Origin: Tolypothrix tenuis PCC 7101
GTDB lineage: Bacteria; Cyanobacteriota; Cyanobacteriia; Cyanobacteriales; Nostocaceae
Direction of reading: 5' to 3'
NCBI RefSeq assembly: GCF_002368295.1
Contig: NZ_AP018248.1
Coordinates: forward strand, 8,367,052 to 8,431,051
Length of the DNA: 64,000 bases
Numbering within the stretch: the stretch's first letter is position 1; every line of letters starts with the position of its first letter. Below the pieces are notes generated by a model. The model worked only from the letters and a program-made list of their open reading frames with translations. It was not told the DNA's origin and did no database searches. This document shows, in pieces, positions 35,250-44,516 of the stretch. The position numbers were made by a program, and so were the translations under genes.

Positions 35250-35989
35250 GTTGCTACCCCTAGTTATTGGGCTACGGTAGAAAGCATATTTTACGCTATT
35301 GGCCTGATGACGATTTTCACGTTGAGGGCATTACCCAACTTTAGATGCTTCTCCATTTATTGAGAATGTTAGCACAGAGACTGTTCAGCAAATTCCTCAT
35401 CTTTTAATTAGTAGATAAACTGCATTGCCTAATAATTATTCAGTAACATTTTTTACATTTTAATTATTTTACTCTAGAGATAGACTAACTTATTTATACA
35501 ATTAAATCCATGAAAATACGGTATTAGTCAAGCATGATTTCGGGAGTATCGATATTGATGCTTCTAATAGCAATTCAACATTTTGCTACAACAATATTGA
35601 TGTAAAATACAATACATAAAATATTATAATTTCAGAAGTTTTGCCATTTTTTTCTCGTATAATTACGACAGAAATAGTATAAAATCATCATGCAATCTAC
35701 TTTGATAAGTACTAAATTAGTGAGAGAACGATCAAAATTACCAGGAATAGTTTACTGTAGAAATACTATAATTCTCGTATCAATATTCCCAGTTGGTTGA
35801 AATTATACTCTCCATGAGTAAAATTATCTGTATGTTGCATAACTGCTTGACAAAATTGAATACATATAATTTTTTATAAAATTTCAATTAGCTATATAAC
35901 CATTTAGTGATAAATAAGTAACCAAATCTAGTTTCGCAATTAGATGCTAATTTATCTGTAAAAACTTTTCCAATTTAGCTTGAGGAGGA

Positions 35990-36043
35990 ATGAAAAAAGA
36001 TAACCAATTTTGGATAGGAATTGTCAATTTATTTAGGTGTTGA
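35990..36043 (+). CDS. possible leader peptide
   Basis: ATG at 35990 follows the strong site TGAGGAGG by 2 bases, and encodes MKKDNQFWIGIVNLFRC before a TGA. It ends 54 bases before the GT2 start. The excellent ribosome-binding sequence is the only evidence; the close spacing and short length make it a candidate for an upstream regulatory peptide rather than a certain gene. Confidence 0.3.
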   Translation: MKKDNQFWIGIVNLFRC

Positions 36044-36062
36044 TGGCGATGTAATCGTCTTC

Positions 36063-36092
36063 ACACACATAAAGGTGTTTATGGGAGTGTGT
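36063..36092 (+). promoter_or_regulatory. hairpin holding the GT2 ribosome-binding site
   Basis: CATAAA (36068-36073) pairs with TTTATG (36078-36083), and ACACA (36063-36067) with TGTGT (36088-36092). The GGGAG that should recruit the ribosome for the ATG at 36098 overlaps the stem end and lies in the bulge at 36083-36087. Translation may depend on this structure being opened. Confidence 0.45.
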
Positions 36093-36097
36093 AGCTC

Positions 36098-37021
36098 ATG
36101 ACAGTTATCAACGAGCTTTCTTTTATCATTGTTTCTTGGAACTCGTCTCAGACATTAAGAGGTTCAATAGAGTCATGCCTGTCCACTATTAAAAAGTATT
36201 ATGCAAATACAGGCAAAATAGTAGTTTATGACAATGCTTCTGTTGATAATTGTCCGCAAATCCTCGATGAATTTAGTAGTAAATATCCCAACACTTTTAT
36301 TGGCATCAAAGGCCAGCAAAACTTAGGTTTCGCCAAAGGTAATAATAGAGCAGTTGAAGCTTCCCCCAGTAAAATCTATGTCTTGGTGAATCCAGATGTG
36401 ACATTTAAGCCAGAGGTAATTACCCAATTAGCTGGAACTTTAAACGCAGCCAAAGATATTGCGATCGTTTGTCCACAGCTAGTGTATTTAGACCGTTCTG
36501 TGCAACCATCAATTCGCAGATTTCCTACCTTTACCTATTTATTTCTCAAGCAATTATTGGGCGAAACTCTGCAAAGTATCTTACATCCGTTTGATTATTA
36601 TTATTCTCAGATGCCTCATCCACAAAAACCAGTTGAAATTAACTGGGCAATAGGGGCATTTATGATGGTATCGGGAGAGTATATTGCCAAATATGGTTTA
36701 TTCGATGAACGTTTTTTCTTATATTTTGAAGATGTCAGTTTATGTTTAGATGCTTGGCAAAACGGGTATCGAGTTTTATTCCAACCTGAAGCATCTGCAT
36801 TACATCTTTATCAACGTTCTAGTACTAGTTCTCTATTTAACTATCTGAGGGTTGTACATATAATTTCAGCCCTCAAATTTTTTGCCAAATATAACCATTA
36901 TCAAAAAAGATGGAAATTGGTTATTTGGTTATTAAATATCAATGCCAAAATCAAGAATTATTTCAGGTTATTCATTGCAGTATTGACTCAAAGGTTGCAA
37001 AAAAAAGATTTTATATGTTAG
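36098..37021 (+). CDS. glycosyltransferase family 2 (rhamnosyltransferase-like)
   Basis: 307 residues. GT-A landmarks: LSFIIVSWNSSQTLRGSIES, VVYDNASVDNCPQIL, QNLGFAKGNNRAVEASPSKI, and YVLVNPDVTF as the DxD-equivalent, then NWAIGAFMMVSGEYIAKYGL, FDERFFLYFEDVSLCLDAWQ. The GAFMM..FDE.FF.Y.ED.D series is shared with rhamnosyl- and galactofuranosyltransferases (WbbL-like). Given the dTDP-rhamnose genes at 50-54 kb a rhamnose donor is plausible but not shown. First gene of the rightward arm; ends in a basic amphipathic tail. Confidence 0.88.
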   Translation: MTVINELSFIIVSWNSSQTLRGSIESCLSTIKKYYANTGKIVVYDNASVDNCPQILDEFSSKYPNTFIGIKGQQNLGFAKGNNRAVEASPSKIYVLVNPDVTFKPEVITQLAGTLNAAKDIAIVCPQLVYLDRSVQPSIRRFPTFTYLFLKQLLGETLQSILHPFDYYYSQMPHPQKPVEINWAIGAFMMVSGEYIAKYGLFDERFFLYFEDVSLCLDAWQNGYRVLFQPEASALHLYQRSSTSSLFNYLRVVHIISALKFFAKYNHYQKRWKLVIWLLNINAKIKNYFRLFIAVLTQRLQKKDFIC

Positions 37022-37044
37022 GTAAACTAAGGTCAACAGGGGTG

Positions 37045-37064
37045 ATTGTTGAGTTGTCAACAAT
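37045..37064 (+). promoter_or_regulatory. small dyad upstream of the HepA-like gene
   Basis: ATTGTTGA and TCAACAAT flank the four bases GTTG, a perfect 8-bp dyad that ends 37 bases before the ATG at 37102. It could be an operator or a leader hairpin. It does not match the GTA-N8-TAC site of NtcA. Confidence 0.35.
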
Positions 37065-37101
37065 AAATTCTAGTCCCTAGCCCCGCAACCAACAATAATT
37101 T

Positions 37102-38949
37102 ATGCATGAGCTATCGAAATTATTTCAGAAAATGCTCGTAAAAACAAAATTTTGGCAGGAACATTATCTGATTCTCCAGTTATTTCAGCCTTTGCGGTTA
37201 ACTGCTGCGATCGCAGTTCTATTCACTTTACTAGGAGCAGTACTTGAGGCTACTGGAATCGGTTTAGTAGCAGTTTTATTACAAGGTTTAACTAATGCTA
37301 ACCAGCCACCTTTACAATCGGGAATTGGATGGTTTGATGTCTGGTTTTTGGGAACCCAGGCTAGTGCATCGGAGCGTATCTATCGAATATCTGGCTTAAT
37401 TTTAGTTAATGTTTGGTTGCGGGGTGGATTCAGCTACGTGGGGCGTTATTACGCAAAATTTTGTGAAGTAAATTTAATAGATAGTTTACGAAAAAAAATA
37501 TTTGAGCAGTTTCAAAGTCTGAGCTTAAGTTACTATACAGAAAAGCGATCGGGAGAACTTTTTCAGACATTTTCTACTGAAGTTAGTGAAATTAGCTATG
37601 CCTTTAATGAAGTAATTAATTTTGTTAGCAAAAGCTGCATAATTTTGGCATATACTCTCGCCATGTTTATGATTTCATGGCAACTAACCTTAGCTACAGT
37701 CTTGTTATTTAGTTTACTAGCAGCAGGAGCCGCAAATTTAATTAAGCGAGTGCGTGCAGCTAGCGTAGAAATGACTGCGGCTGGTAGTGAGTTAGCATCC
37801 ACAGCAGTGGAATTTGTTAGTGGGGTGCGAACTGTACAAGCATTTTGGACTCAAGATTTTGAACGCAGACGCTTTGATCGAGTAGCGGGAAAAGTTACGA
37901 AAGCCTGGATGAAAACAACCTCAATTAGTGCGATGGTACAACCATTAGTTGAGGCATTGGCGACCACAATTTTAATCGCCATGATTTTAGTAGCAGTCAC
38001 GACACTTGTAGCTACTGGGAAACTCCATGTTGTATTGTTACTAGCTTTTTTATTTGCCCTGTTTCGACTGTTACCAATTATTGCTCACATGAACAGTTCT
38101 TGGGGGATAATTGCTACTTATTATGGGTCATTGCGAAGTGTCAACGAGCTGTTAAGAACTGATAACAAGACTTATCAGGAAGATGGCGAACTAGAGTTTG
38201 CTGGTTTAAAGCAAGCGATCGCATTTAACGGCGTAGATTTTAGCTATGACGATCGCAAGTTAGTTTTAGAAGATATCACGCTGACCATTAAACGCAATCA
38301 GATGTTGGCATTGGTGGGAGCTTCTGGTTCTGGAAAAACCACCCTAGCCGACTTACTGATGCGCTTTTACGACCCTACTAGAGGCAAGATTTTAATAGAT
38401 GGCATCGACTTGCGGCAATTTCGCCTACAATCACTGCGATCGCGCATGGCGGTAGTCAGCCAAGATACTTTTATTTTCAATACCACCGTCAAAAATAATA
38501 TCGCCTATGGCTTAGAAGCGGTAGACGAGGCAGAAATTGAAGAAGTAGCTAGACAAGCCAATGCCCTAGAATTTATTTTAGATTTACCCCAAGGCTTTCA
38601 AACTAAACTAGGCGATCGCGGAGTTCGCTTATCAGGGGGACAACGTCAACGAATTGCGATCGCCCGCGCCCTCCTACGCAACCCCGAAATTTTGATTCTT
38701 GATGAAGCTACCAGTTCCCTAGACTCTGTTTCGGAACGCTTAATCCAGGATTCTTTAGAAAAGCTAGCAGTGGGTAGAACAGTGATTGCGATCGCTCATC
38801 GATTATCTACTATTTTTCGAGCCGACAAAATAGTTGTCCTCGAACAAGGTCATATTATCGAACAGGGTGGATACCAAGAACTTTTGCAACAGCGTGGCAA
38901 ATTCTGGCAATACCATCAAATGCAATATGAATTAGGTGTAAGAGATTAG
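37102..38949 (+). CDS. HepA-like ABC exporter (fused permease and ATPase)
   Basis: 615 residues. Six-helix ABC transmembrane domain (about 30-340), then the ATPase with Walker A GASGSGKTTLADLL (about 406), Q-loop VVSQDTFIF, signature LSGGQRQRIAIARALL (about 510), Walker B ILILDEATSSLDS and H-loop IAHRLSTI. N-terminus (MHELSKLFQKMLVKTKFWQE) and C-terminus (FWQYHQMQYELG) follow HepA of Anabaena closely, which is needed for the heterocyst envelope polysaccharide. It works as a dimer and probably exports or flips glycan intermediates. Because cyanobacteria carry several paralogs, HepA itself is not claimed. Confidence 0.9.
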   Translation: MHELSKLFQKMLVKTKFWQEHYLILQLFQPLRLTAAIAVLFTLLGAVLEATGIGLVAVLLQGLTNANQPPLQSGIGWFDVWFLGTQASASERIYRISGLILVNVWLRGGFSYVGRYYAKFCEVNLIDSLRKKIFEQFQSLSLSYYTEKRSGELFQTFSTEVSEISYAFNEVINFVSKSCIILAYTLAMFMISWQLTLATVLLFSLLAAGAANLIKRVRAASVEMTAAGSELASTAVEFVSGVRTVQAFWTQDFERRRFDRVAGKVTKAWMKTTSISAMVQPLVEALATTILIAMILVAVTTLVATGKLHVVLLLAFLFALFRLLPIIAHMNSSWGIIATYYGSLRSVNELLRTDNKTYQEDGELEFAGLKQAIAFNGVDFSYDDRKLVLEDITLTIKRNQMLALVGASGSGKTTLADLLMRFYDPTRGKILIDGIDLRQFRLQSLRSRMAVVSQDTFIFNTTVKNNIAYGLEAVDEAEIEEVARQANALEFILDLPQGFQTKLGDRGVRLSGGQRQRIAIARALLRNPEILILDEATSSLDSVSERLIQDSLEKLAVGRTVIAIAHRLSTIFRADKIVVLEQGHIIEQGGYQELLQQRGKFWQYHQMQYELGVRD

Positions 38950-39034
38950 GTACTAAAAATTAGGAATAGTATTTTCATTTGACAAATGACAAATGTCAAA
39001 TGACCAATAACCAACACCAAATGCCAGTAAACTT

Positions 39035-39946
39035 ATGAATACTGCTGTTGCCTTAATTATCTTTAATAAACCAGATACTACCGCCCAAGTTTTTGAGGTA
39101 ATTCGGCAGATTAAACCTCTCAAGCTATTAGTAATTGCGGATGGCCCTCGTCAGCACCATCCTGAAGATATAGAAAATTGTGCTGCTGCTAGAAAAATTA
39201 TTGAACGCATTGATTGGGATTGTGAATTACTTCAGAAAATATCTGATATTAATTTGGGATGTAAAGAATCTATCTCCACAGGTTTAGACTGGGTTTTTCA
39301 GCAAGTAGAAACAGCAATTATTCTGGAGGATGATTGTTTACCTCATCCTACTTTTTTTCCATATTGTGAAGAGTTATTAGATAAATATCGTCATGACCAA
39401 CGCATTATGACGATTTCTGGAAACAATTTTCAGTTTGGTCGCCGACGTACTGAAAATAGCTATTACTTTTCTCGCTATCCACTAATTTGGGGTTGGGCAA
39501 CTTGGCGACGTGCATGGCAAAAATACGACCGAGGAATGCAACATTGGGTAGAAGTTAGAGATAATAATTGGCTGCAAGATATACTCAATGATGCCACTGC
39601 AGTAAAATACTGGAATCGACTTTTTGAAAAGTGTTACAAAGGCAATATTGATTCCTGGGCTTTTCGTTGGACTCTCACTTCTTGGCTACAAAATGCTTTA
39701 ACTATTTTGCCAAATGTCAACTTAGTTTCTAATATTGGATTTAGTCGCACAGCCGCAAACACAAGAGATATTTATAGTCCATTTGCTAATCATCCTACTC
39801 AAGCAATAGATTTGCCGCTCAAGCATCCAGAATTTATGATTCGTGATGTACAAGCCGATCAATTTACACAGCAAACTCAGTTTCGGACTAGTTTAATATC
39901 TAGCCTGAAAAGCCGAATTAAAAAAAAACTCTCAAATTTACTTTAA
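39035..39946 (+). CDS. HlpA-like glycosyltransferase, copy A
   Basis: 303 residues. Begins MNTAVALIIFNKPDTTAQVF and contains the metal-binding acidic motif LEDDCLPHPTFF (EDD at about 96-98), RIMTISGNNFQFG, and RYPLIWGWATWRRAWQKYD. This family (annotated as hemolysin-like HlpA or GNT-I-like) has a GT-A fold with EDD in the metal position. Basic C-terminus (KSRIKKKLSNLL). Followed at 40118 by a close paralog. The pair sits between the ABC exporter and the chain-length gene, consistent with a role in polymer assembly; the substrate is unknown. Confidence 0.83.
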   Translation: MNTAVALIIFNKPDTTAQVFEVIRQIKPLKLLVIADGPRQHHPEDIENCAAARKIIERIDWDCELLQKISDINLGCKESISTGLDWVFQQVETAIILEDDCLPHPTFFPYCEELLDKYRHDQRIMTISGNNFQFGRRRTENSYYFSRYPLIWGWATWRRAWQKYDRGMQHWVEVRDNNWLQDILNDATAVKYWNRLFEKCYKGNIDSWAFRWTLTSWLQNALTILPNVNLVSNIGFSRTAANTRDIYSPFANHPTQAIDLPLKHPEFMIRDVQADQFTQQTQFRTSLISSLKSRIKKKLSNLL

Positions 39947-40117
39947 TCTATTAGTCACAATCCCTTACCAAATTTCATCTAATAATTTGCAATTTTAAAT
40001 TAATAAATAAAAATCATATTATTTTCTTGCTCAGTAATCAATCTAAATGAGGAGGTCAGTTATTTCACAAATCAAATAGCATTGCGATGACAACAGAATT
40101 ATCAGCATAAGTTATTT

Positions 40118-41047
40118 ATGAATACTGCTGTTGCTTTAACCATCTTTAATCAACCAGAAATTACAGCAAAAGTTTTTGAAGTAATTCGTCAGGTTAAACC
40201 GCCAATTTTATTAGTGATTGCTGATGCACCTCGTCCCCAACATCCCGATGATTTCCATAAATGTGCCGCTTGTAAAAAACTGATTGAGCAAGTTGATTGG
40301 GATTGTAGAGTACTCACAAATTACTCCGAAGAAAATTTAGGCCCTAAAATACGTATCGCCACTGGCCTGAATTGGGTTTTTCAGCAAGTAGAAGCTGCAA
40401 TTATTCTAGAACATGATTGTTTACCCCACCCCACATTCTTCAGATTTTGTGAGGAACTATTAGATAAGTATCGTCACGACCAACGCATTATGACGATTTC
40501 CGGTAATAATTTTCAGTTTGGTGAACAACGTACTGAATATAGCTATTACTTTTCTCGCTATCCCTTAATTTGGGGTTGGGCTACTTGGCAACGTGCATGG
40601 CAAAAGTATGATTTAGAAATGCAGCACTGGGTAGAAGCCAGAGATAGTAACTTACTAGAAAATATACTTGATGATTCTACAGCAGTGAAATATTGGACGA
40701 GAATTTTTCAAAGTTATTACCAAGGCAATATAGATACTTGGGATTATCCTTGGACATTTACATCTTGGCTACAAAATGGGTTAACTATTCTGCCAAATGT
40801 CAATTTAGTTTCTAATATTGGCTTTAGTCATGAAGCTGCTAACACAAAAGATATTTCCAGCCCTTTTGCAAACTATCCCACACAAGCGATGGAATTTCCG
40901 CTCAAACATCCACATTTTATAGTTCGTCATACCAAAGCTGACCAATTTACTCAGCGAACTCAGTTTCATACTAGTCTTTTATTTAGACTGAAAAACAAAC
41001 TTAAAAAACTGTTTGAAAGAAACTTCCATATATTCGCAAAAGATTAA
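40118..41047 (+). CDS. HlpA-like glycosyltransferase, copy B (EHD variant)
   Basis: 309 residues, clearly a tandem duplicate of the gene at 39035: long stretches such as CEELLDKYRHDQRIMTISGN and SYYFSRYPLIWGWATW are identical. The metal motif is LEHDCLPHPTFF, so the middle acid of EDD is His, while the final Asp, the one that usually contacts the metal in GNT-I-like enzymes, is kept. Other changes cluster around 60-85 (VLTNYSEENLGPKIRIATGL). It may have altered metal or sugar preference. No strong Shine-Dalgarno directly upstream; TGAGGAGG lies 63 bases before the ATG. Confidence 0.83.
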   Translation: MNTAVALTIFNQPEITAKVFEVIRQVKPPILLVIADAPRPQHPDDFHKCAACKKLIEQVDWDCRVLTNYSEENLGPKIRIATGLNWVFQQVEAAIILEHDCLPHPTFFRFCEELLDKYRHDQRIMTISGNNFQFGEQRTEYSYYFSRYPLIWGWATWQRAWQKYDLEMQHWVEARDSNLLENILDDSTAVKYWTRIFQSYYQGNIDTWDYPWTFTSWLQNGLTILPNVNLVSNIGFSHEAANTKDISSPFANYPTQAMEFPLKHPHFIVRHTKADQFTQRTQFHTSLLFRLKNKLKKLFERNFHIFAKD

Positions 41048-41505
41048 TAAATAGCTCAACATTGAAAAATAAAAAATAGAATATTTGCGATTACGTCGCT
41101 TCTCTCCTTGAGAGACGCTGCGCGAACACTGCATTCCTTTCCCTACGGGAAAGCTTTCCGCCTACATAATGACATTTTATGTTTAAAAGTGCTGAGTGCT
41201 AAGTAAAAATTATCTTGATACATTTAAGCTGGTTAATTGCTGGCTATTTGTCCACTGAAAATAATTATACTTTGAAATATCAATGTATCAAATTTAGCCT
41301 TAAAAATATAGCAATAATTTTAATTTTTATGAGATAGAAATTATTAATTACAATCTTAATACGTACAATTATGGAAAATAATTTCTTTTGTCAATCAGGA
41401 ATCATTTATCATAAGATTGCGTCTATACTGTCATAAAAATTCCCTTCCAAGAAATTTTCTGGTAATCTTCCTGATTTATTATTTCGAGATTAGAGGACTT
41501 TTATA
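41048..41505. other. gap with a Nostoc-type dispersed repeat
   Basis: 41088-41165 carries a repeat with two hairpins: TCTCTCC-TT-GAGAGA near 41101-41115, and CTTTCCC-TA-CGGGAAAG near 41137-41153, with GACGCTGCGCGAAC between them, a motif common between genes in Nostocales. The remainder is AT-rich promoter DNA for the gene at 41506, with AGAGGAC at 41491-41497 as its ribosome-binding site. Confidence 0.6.
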
Positions 41506-43725
41506 GTGGCTAACACTAGTCTGAATCAAGGACAAATGCTCATTAACTCTCCACAAAACGCGGTTGACATTAAACAACTTACTACAATTCTGTTTCACCG
41601 ACGTTATCTGATATTGGGTATTTCCTGTGCAGTGATGTCAGTTGCGAGTATCCTTGCTCTCATTGCCAAACCAACTTACCAAAGCTCTATGCAAATACTG
41701 GTAAGTTCCAACTTATATGAAGGAGTACGCTCAAGTAATGTTCAGGGAAATCCAGAAAGCGAGTTTACAGATCCCAATTTTCAAGTAGTTGACTATACAG
41801 CCCAACTGAAACTAATGATGAGTACTAAGCTCATCCAAAAAGCTGTAGCTTTGCTGCGTCCTACTTATCCAGATATTACCTTAGAAGATATTAAAGGCAA
41901 AAAAGAAAAAGGGGAAAAATCTCCTTTAGAAGTAGCGCAAATTGAGGGTGGTTCTGGTATTAATAAAATCCCTAGTCAAGTATTTGAAGTAACTTTCAAA
42001 GATAAAGATCCAGTTAAAGCCCAAAAAGTTTTACAAGCACTACAAAATGTTTATCAAGATTACAACATAGAACAACAAAACGAGCGATTACACAAAGGAC
42101 TTTCTTTTGTGAATGCGCGTCTACCAGAAATTAAAAAAGAAGTCAGCCAAGCAGAAAAAAATTTAGAAGCATTTCGTCGGCAGCATAATTTATTAGATCC
42201 AGAAGTCCAAAGCAAAATTCTTTTGGAATCTCTAGCTGATATTCAAAAACAGTTAGAAACTACTCGCGCCCAACTTCAAGATAATAGAGCGCGTCAAGCT
42301 AACCTAGAGCGAAAAATGGCTGCTTCCTCTCAAAATGCCATTATTTCCTCGCGATTAAGCCAATCTACACGCTACCAAGGGCTACTAAATGAGATTCAAA
42401 AGACTGAATTGGCTTTAGCGCAGCAGCGACTACGCTATACAGAGAATTCTCCCGTCATCCAAAATCTGACACAGCAACGTCAAAGTCTACTAGCACTCTT
42501 ACGCCAAGAGGCGGGAAGATCGGTAGGAGAAAAAGGGCGAAATGTGGCAAATACCCGCCAACCGCTATTAACTCAAGGGCAAATGGTAGGCGTTGATTTG
42601 AAGCTAGTAGAAGAGGTGATTCAGGTACAAACTACTTCATTAGGGCTAATTGCCAATGAAAAAAGTTTAGTTGAATCCGAACAAAGGCTACGTTCTGAAC
42701 TGAGTAAATACCCTGCCCTTATAGCCCAGTACAATCGTCTCTTACCAGAGGTAGAAACAAATCGCAAAACACTTGAGCAACTACTACAAGCACAACAATC
42801 TTTAGGGTTGAAAATTGCTCAAGGTGGATTTGATTGGCAAGTTTTAGAAGCACCTGATAAAGGTATGTATATGGGTAGCGGCAGAGTATTTCTCTTAGGT
42901 GGAGGAATAATCATTGGGCCGATTTTAGGGATAGTAGCAGCCCTAGTTTGGGAAATGTTTCATGATGTTATCTATTCCGCCAGAGAACTACAAAGGCTGA
43001 CGAATTTAAGACTATTAGGAACAGTGCCAAGGCTAGGCGGACGTGCAAGAAAACGGTTAGCAAAACTACCTGGAAATAAGCAAGATAGAGCAATTCCCTT
43101 AGTATTAGAAAGTAATCCCAAATTGCCATATCATGAGAATTTAGATATGGTTTATCAAAACATTCAAATAGCAAGATATCCTCAGCTTTTTCAATCGCTG
43201 ATGTTAACTTCAACACTAGCAGGTGAAGGGAAAACAACTTTGTCTTTAGGGCTGGCTGTGAGTGCTGCTCATATGCATCGTCGGGTATTATTAATTGATG
43301 CTAACTTGCATCATCCTAGCTTGCACAATATTTTAGAACTGCCTAATGATTGGGGTTTATCTCTGTTGTTAGAGGAAGAAGCGAATACCCCAGTTGCAGA
43401 TTATATTCAACCAATTCATCCTGATATTGATGTTTTGACTGCTGGCCCCACACCAGAAGATACAGTTAAGCTACTCAGTTCAGACCGGATGAAAGAGTTA
43501 ATAGAATTGTTTGAGCAAACTTACGATTTAGTTTTAATAGATGCTCCAGCTATTTTAGACAATGTCGATGCCAGAATTGTTGCATCTGTATGCAGTGGAA
43601 TTGTTTTAGTAGGACGTATTGGTCAAATTACCCAAAGCGAACTCATTCAAGCTAGAGAAATTTTGAGTAGGTTGAATTTGATTGGCATTATTGCTAATGA
43701 TGTGAAGGATTCGCCAAGGGTTTAG
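41506..43725 (+). CDS. Wzz/Wzc-like polysaccharide chain-length protein with BY-kinase-like domain
   Basis: 739 residues from GTG 41506. N-terminal Wzz domain with TM1 (about 40-60), a long periplasmic coiled coil (about 170-430; EIKKEVSQAEKNLEAFRRQH), and TM2 (about 460-485, VFLLGGGIIIGPILGIVAAL). The C-terminal ATPase has Walker A STLAGEGKTTLSLGLA (about 570), Walker A' LLIDANLHHPSLH and Walker B DLVLIDAPAIL (about 678). The second Asp of the A' motif (usually DAD) is Asn and no C-terminal tyrosine cluster is present, so autokinase activity is doubtful. It controls polymer length and export across the envelope with Wzy and an outer-membrane pore that is not in the window. Confidence 0.87.
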   Translation: MANTSLNQGQMLINSPQNAVDIKQLTTILFHRRYLILGISCAVMSVASILALIAKPTYQSSMQILVSSNLYEGVRSSNVQGNPESEFTDPNFQVVDYTAQLKLMMSTKLIQKAVALLRPTYPDITLEDIKGKKEKGEKSPLEVAQIEGGSGINKIPSQVFEVTFKDKDPVKAQKVLQALQNVYQDYNIEQQNERLHKGLSFVNARLPEIKKEVSQAEKNLEAFRRQHNLLDPEVQSKILLESLADIQKQLETTRAQLQDNRARQANLERKMAASSQNAIISSRLSQSTRYQGLLNEIQKTELALAQQRLRYTENSPVIQNLTQQRQSLLALLRQEAGRSVGEKGRNVANTRQPLLTQGQMVGVDLKLVEEVIQVQTTSLGLIANEKSLVESEQRLRSELSKYPALIAQYNRLLPEVETNRKTLEQLLQAQQSLGLKIAQGGFDWQVLEAPDKGMYMGSGRVFLLGGGIIIGPILGIVAALVWEMFHDVIYSARELQRLTNLRLLGTVPRLGGRARKRLAKLPGNKQDRAIPLVLESNPKLPYHENLDMVYQNIQIARYPQLFQSLMLTSTLAGEGKTTLSLGLAVSAAHMHRRVLLIDANLHHPSLHNILELPNDWGLSLLLEEEANTPVADYIQPIHPDIDVLTAGPTPEDTVKLLSSDRMKELIELFEQTYDLVLIDAPAILDNVDARIVASVCSGIVLVGRIGQITQSELIQAREILSRLNLIGIIANDVKDSPRV

Positions 43726-43764
43726 GGATTGGGTAATGGGTAATGGGGAAAAACAGCAAACACT

Positions 43765-44325
43765 CTATGTTGCGGTAAACCTAGTTTCTGTACACACAGC
43801 TTTTAAAGGTTTATCCCAATGTTCAATTGGTATTTGGGGTAAATAGGCGAAATCAAATAAGATGCCGATAGTTGGCTTGTTTTGCCATTCTGGTGAACTG
43901 AGGAGGCGATCGTAATATCCGCCGCCATAGCCTAAACGGTATCCTTGATAATCGCAAGCAACGCTGGGGACAAGTATTAAATCTACCTCATCTGGATTTA
44001 TTGTGGGTGCATCCGGGCGGGGTTCAATAATGCCATAGGTGCCAATTGCTACAGCGTCCTTGGGAGTCCAACTATGCCAAAACATGGATTTACCAACGCA
44101 GCGCGGAAATCCCCAACGGTATTGAGGATGAGCAAATAGCAAACTAATATCGGGTTCTTGGCGAAAACTAAAATATGCCAGTATAGTTTTTGCTTGTGTA
44201 AAGAGGACAGAGGTTTGGAGTTGCTGACAGATGCGATCGCTTTTTTCTCTCCATTCTGTCATTGACATTGATTGACGTTTTTTTAAGAGAGTCCGACGTA
44301 GTTCTGCTTTTGCTGAAATGTCCAC
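43765..44325 (-). CDS. 5-formyltetrahydrofolate cyclo-ligase
   Basis: 186 residues. Folate-cycle repair enzyme that converts 5-formyl-THF to 5,10-methenyl-THF with ATP. The N-terminus has KAELRRTLLKKRQSMSMTEW with the family RR..R..R pattern, and the C-terminus has LVPSVACDYQGYRLGYGGGY followed by YDRLL, the ATP and folate site. Normal length. It sits among sugar genes but is functionally separate; about 190 bases and a palindrome divide it from fcl. Confidence 0.93.
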   Translation of the reverse strand: MDISAKAELRRTLLKKRQSMSMTEWREKSDRICQQLQTSVLFTQAKTILAYFSFRQEPDISLLFAHPQYRWGFPRCVGKSMFWHSWTPKDAVAIGTYGIIEPRPDAPTINPDEVDLILVPSVACDYQGYRLGYGGGYYDRLLSSPEWQNKPTIGILFDFAYLPQIPIEHWDKPLKAVCTETRFTAT

Positions 44326-44379
44326 ACTTTGAAGCTGTTACTGGATTTGGGAAAATTGGGATTATGCCACAAAACAAAC

Positions 44380-44401
44380 ACGTAGGGCATATGCCCTACG
44401 T
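44380..44401. repeat. perfect 22-bp palindrome
   Basis: ACGTAGGGCAT joined to its exact complement ATGCCCTACGT. It lies between the 3' end of fcl and the start of the cyclo-ligase gene. There is no T run, so it is more likely a dispersed repeat or binding site than a simple terminator. Confidence 0.7.
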
Positions 44402-44516
44402 CATTGATAGTTTTGGATATTGGGTTTTAAACCCTTACCCACAATAAATTGCTGGTATATTTTGGGGTATTGTGGGTAATTATAAATTCATTATTTACTA
44501 AGTGCTGCTGATTAAG

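Larger units (their letters stand above)
35250..36097. other. divergent promoter region of the polysaccharide locus
   Basis: 850 bases between the leftward and rightward arms. AT-rich. It holds a possible 17-codon leader frame with a strong Shine-Dalgarno (35990-36043) and a hairpin at 36063-36092 around the ribosome-binding site of the GT2 gene, both listed separately. No operator recognised. Confidence 0.5.

Noticed and set aside
36098..41047. Calling the ABC exporter gene hepA
   Set aside because: The resemblance is strong but cyanobacteria carry several HepA paralogs, and the neighbours are not enough to prove orthology.
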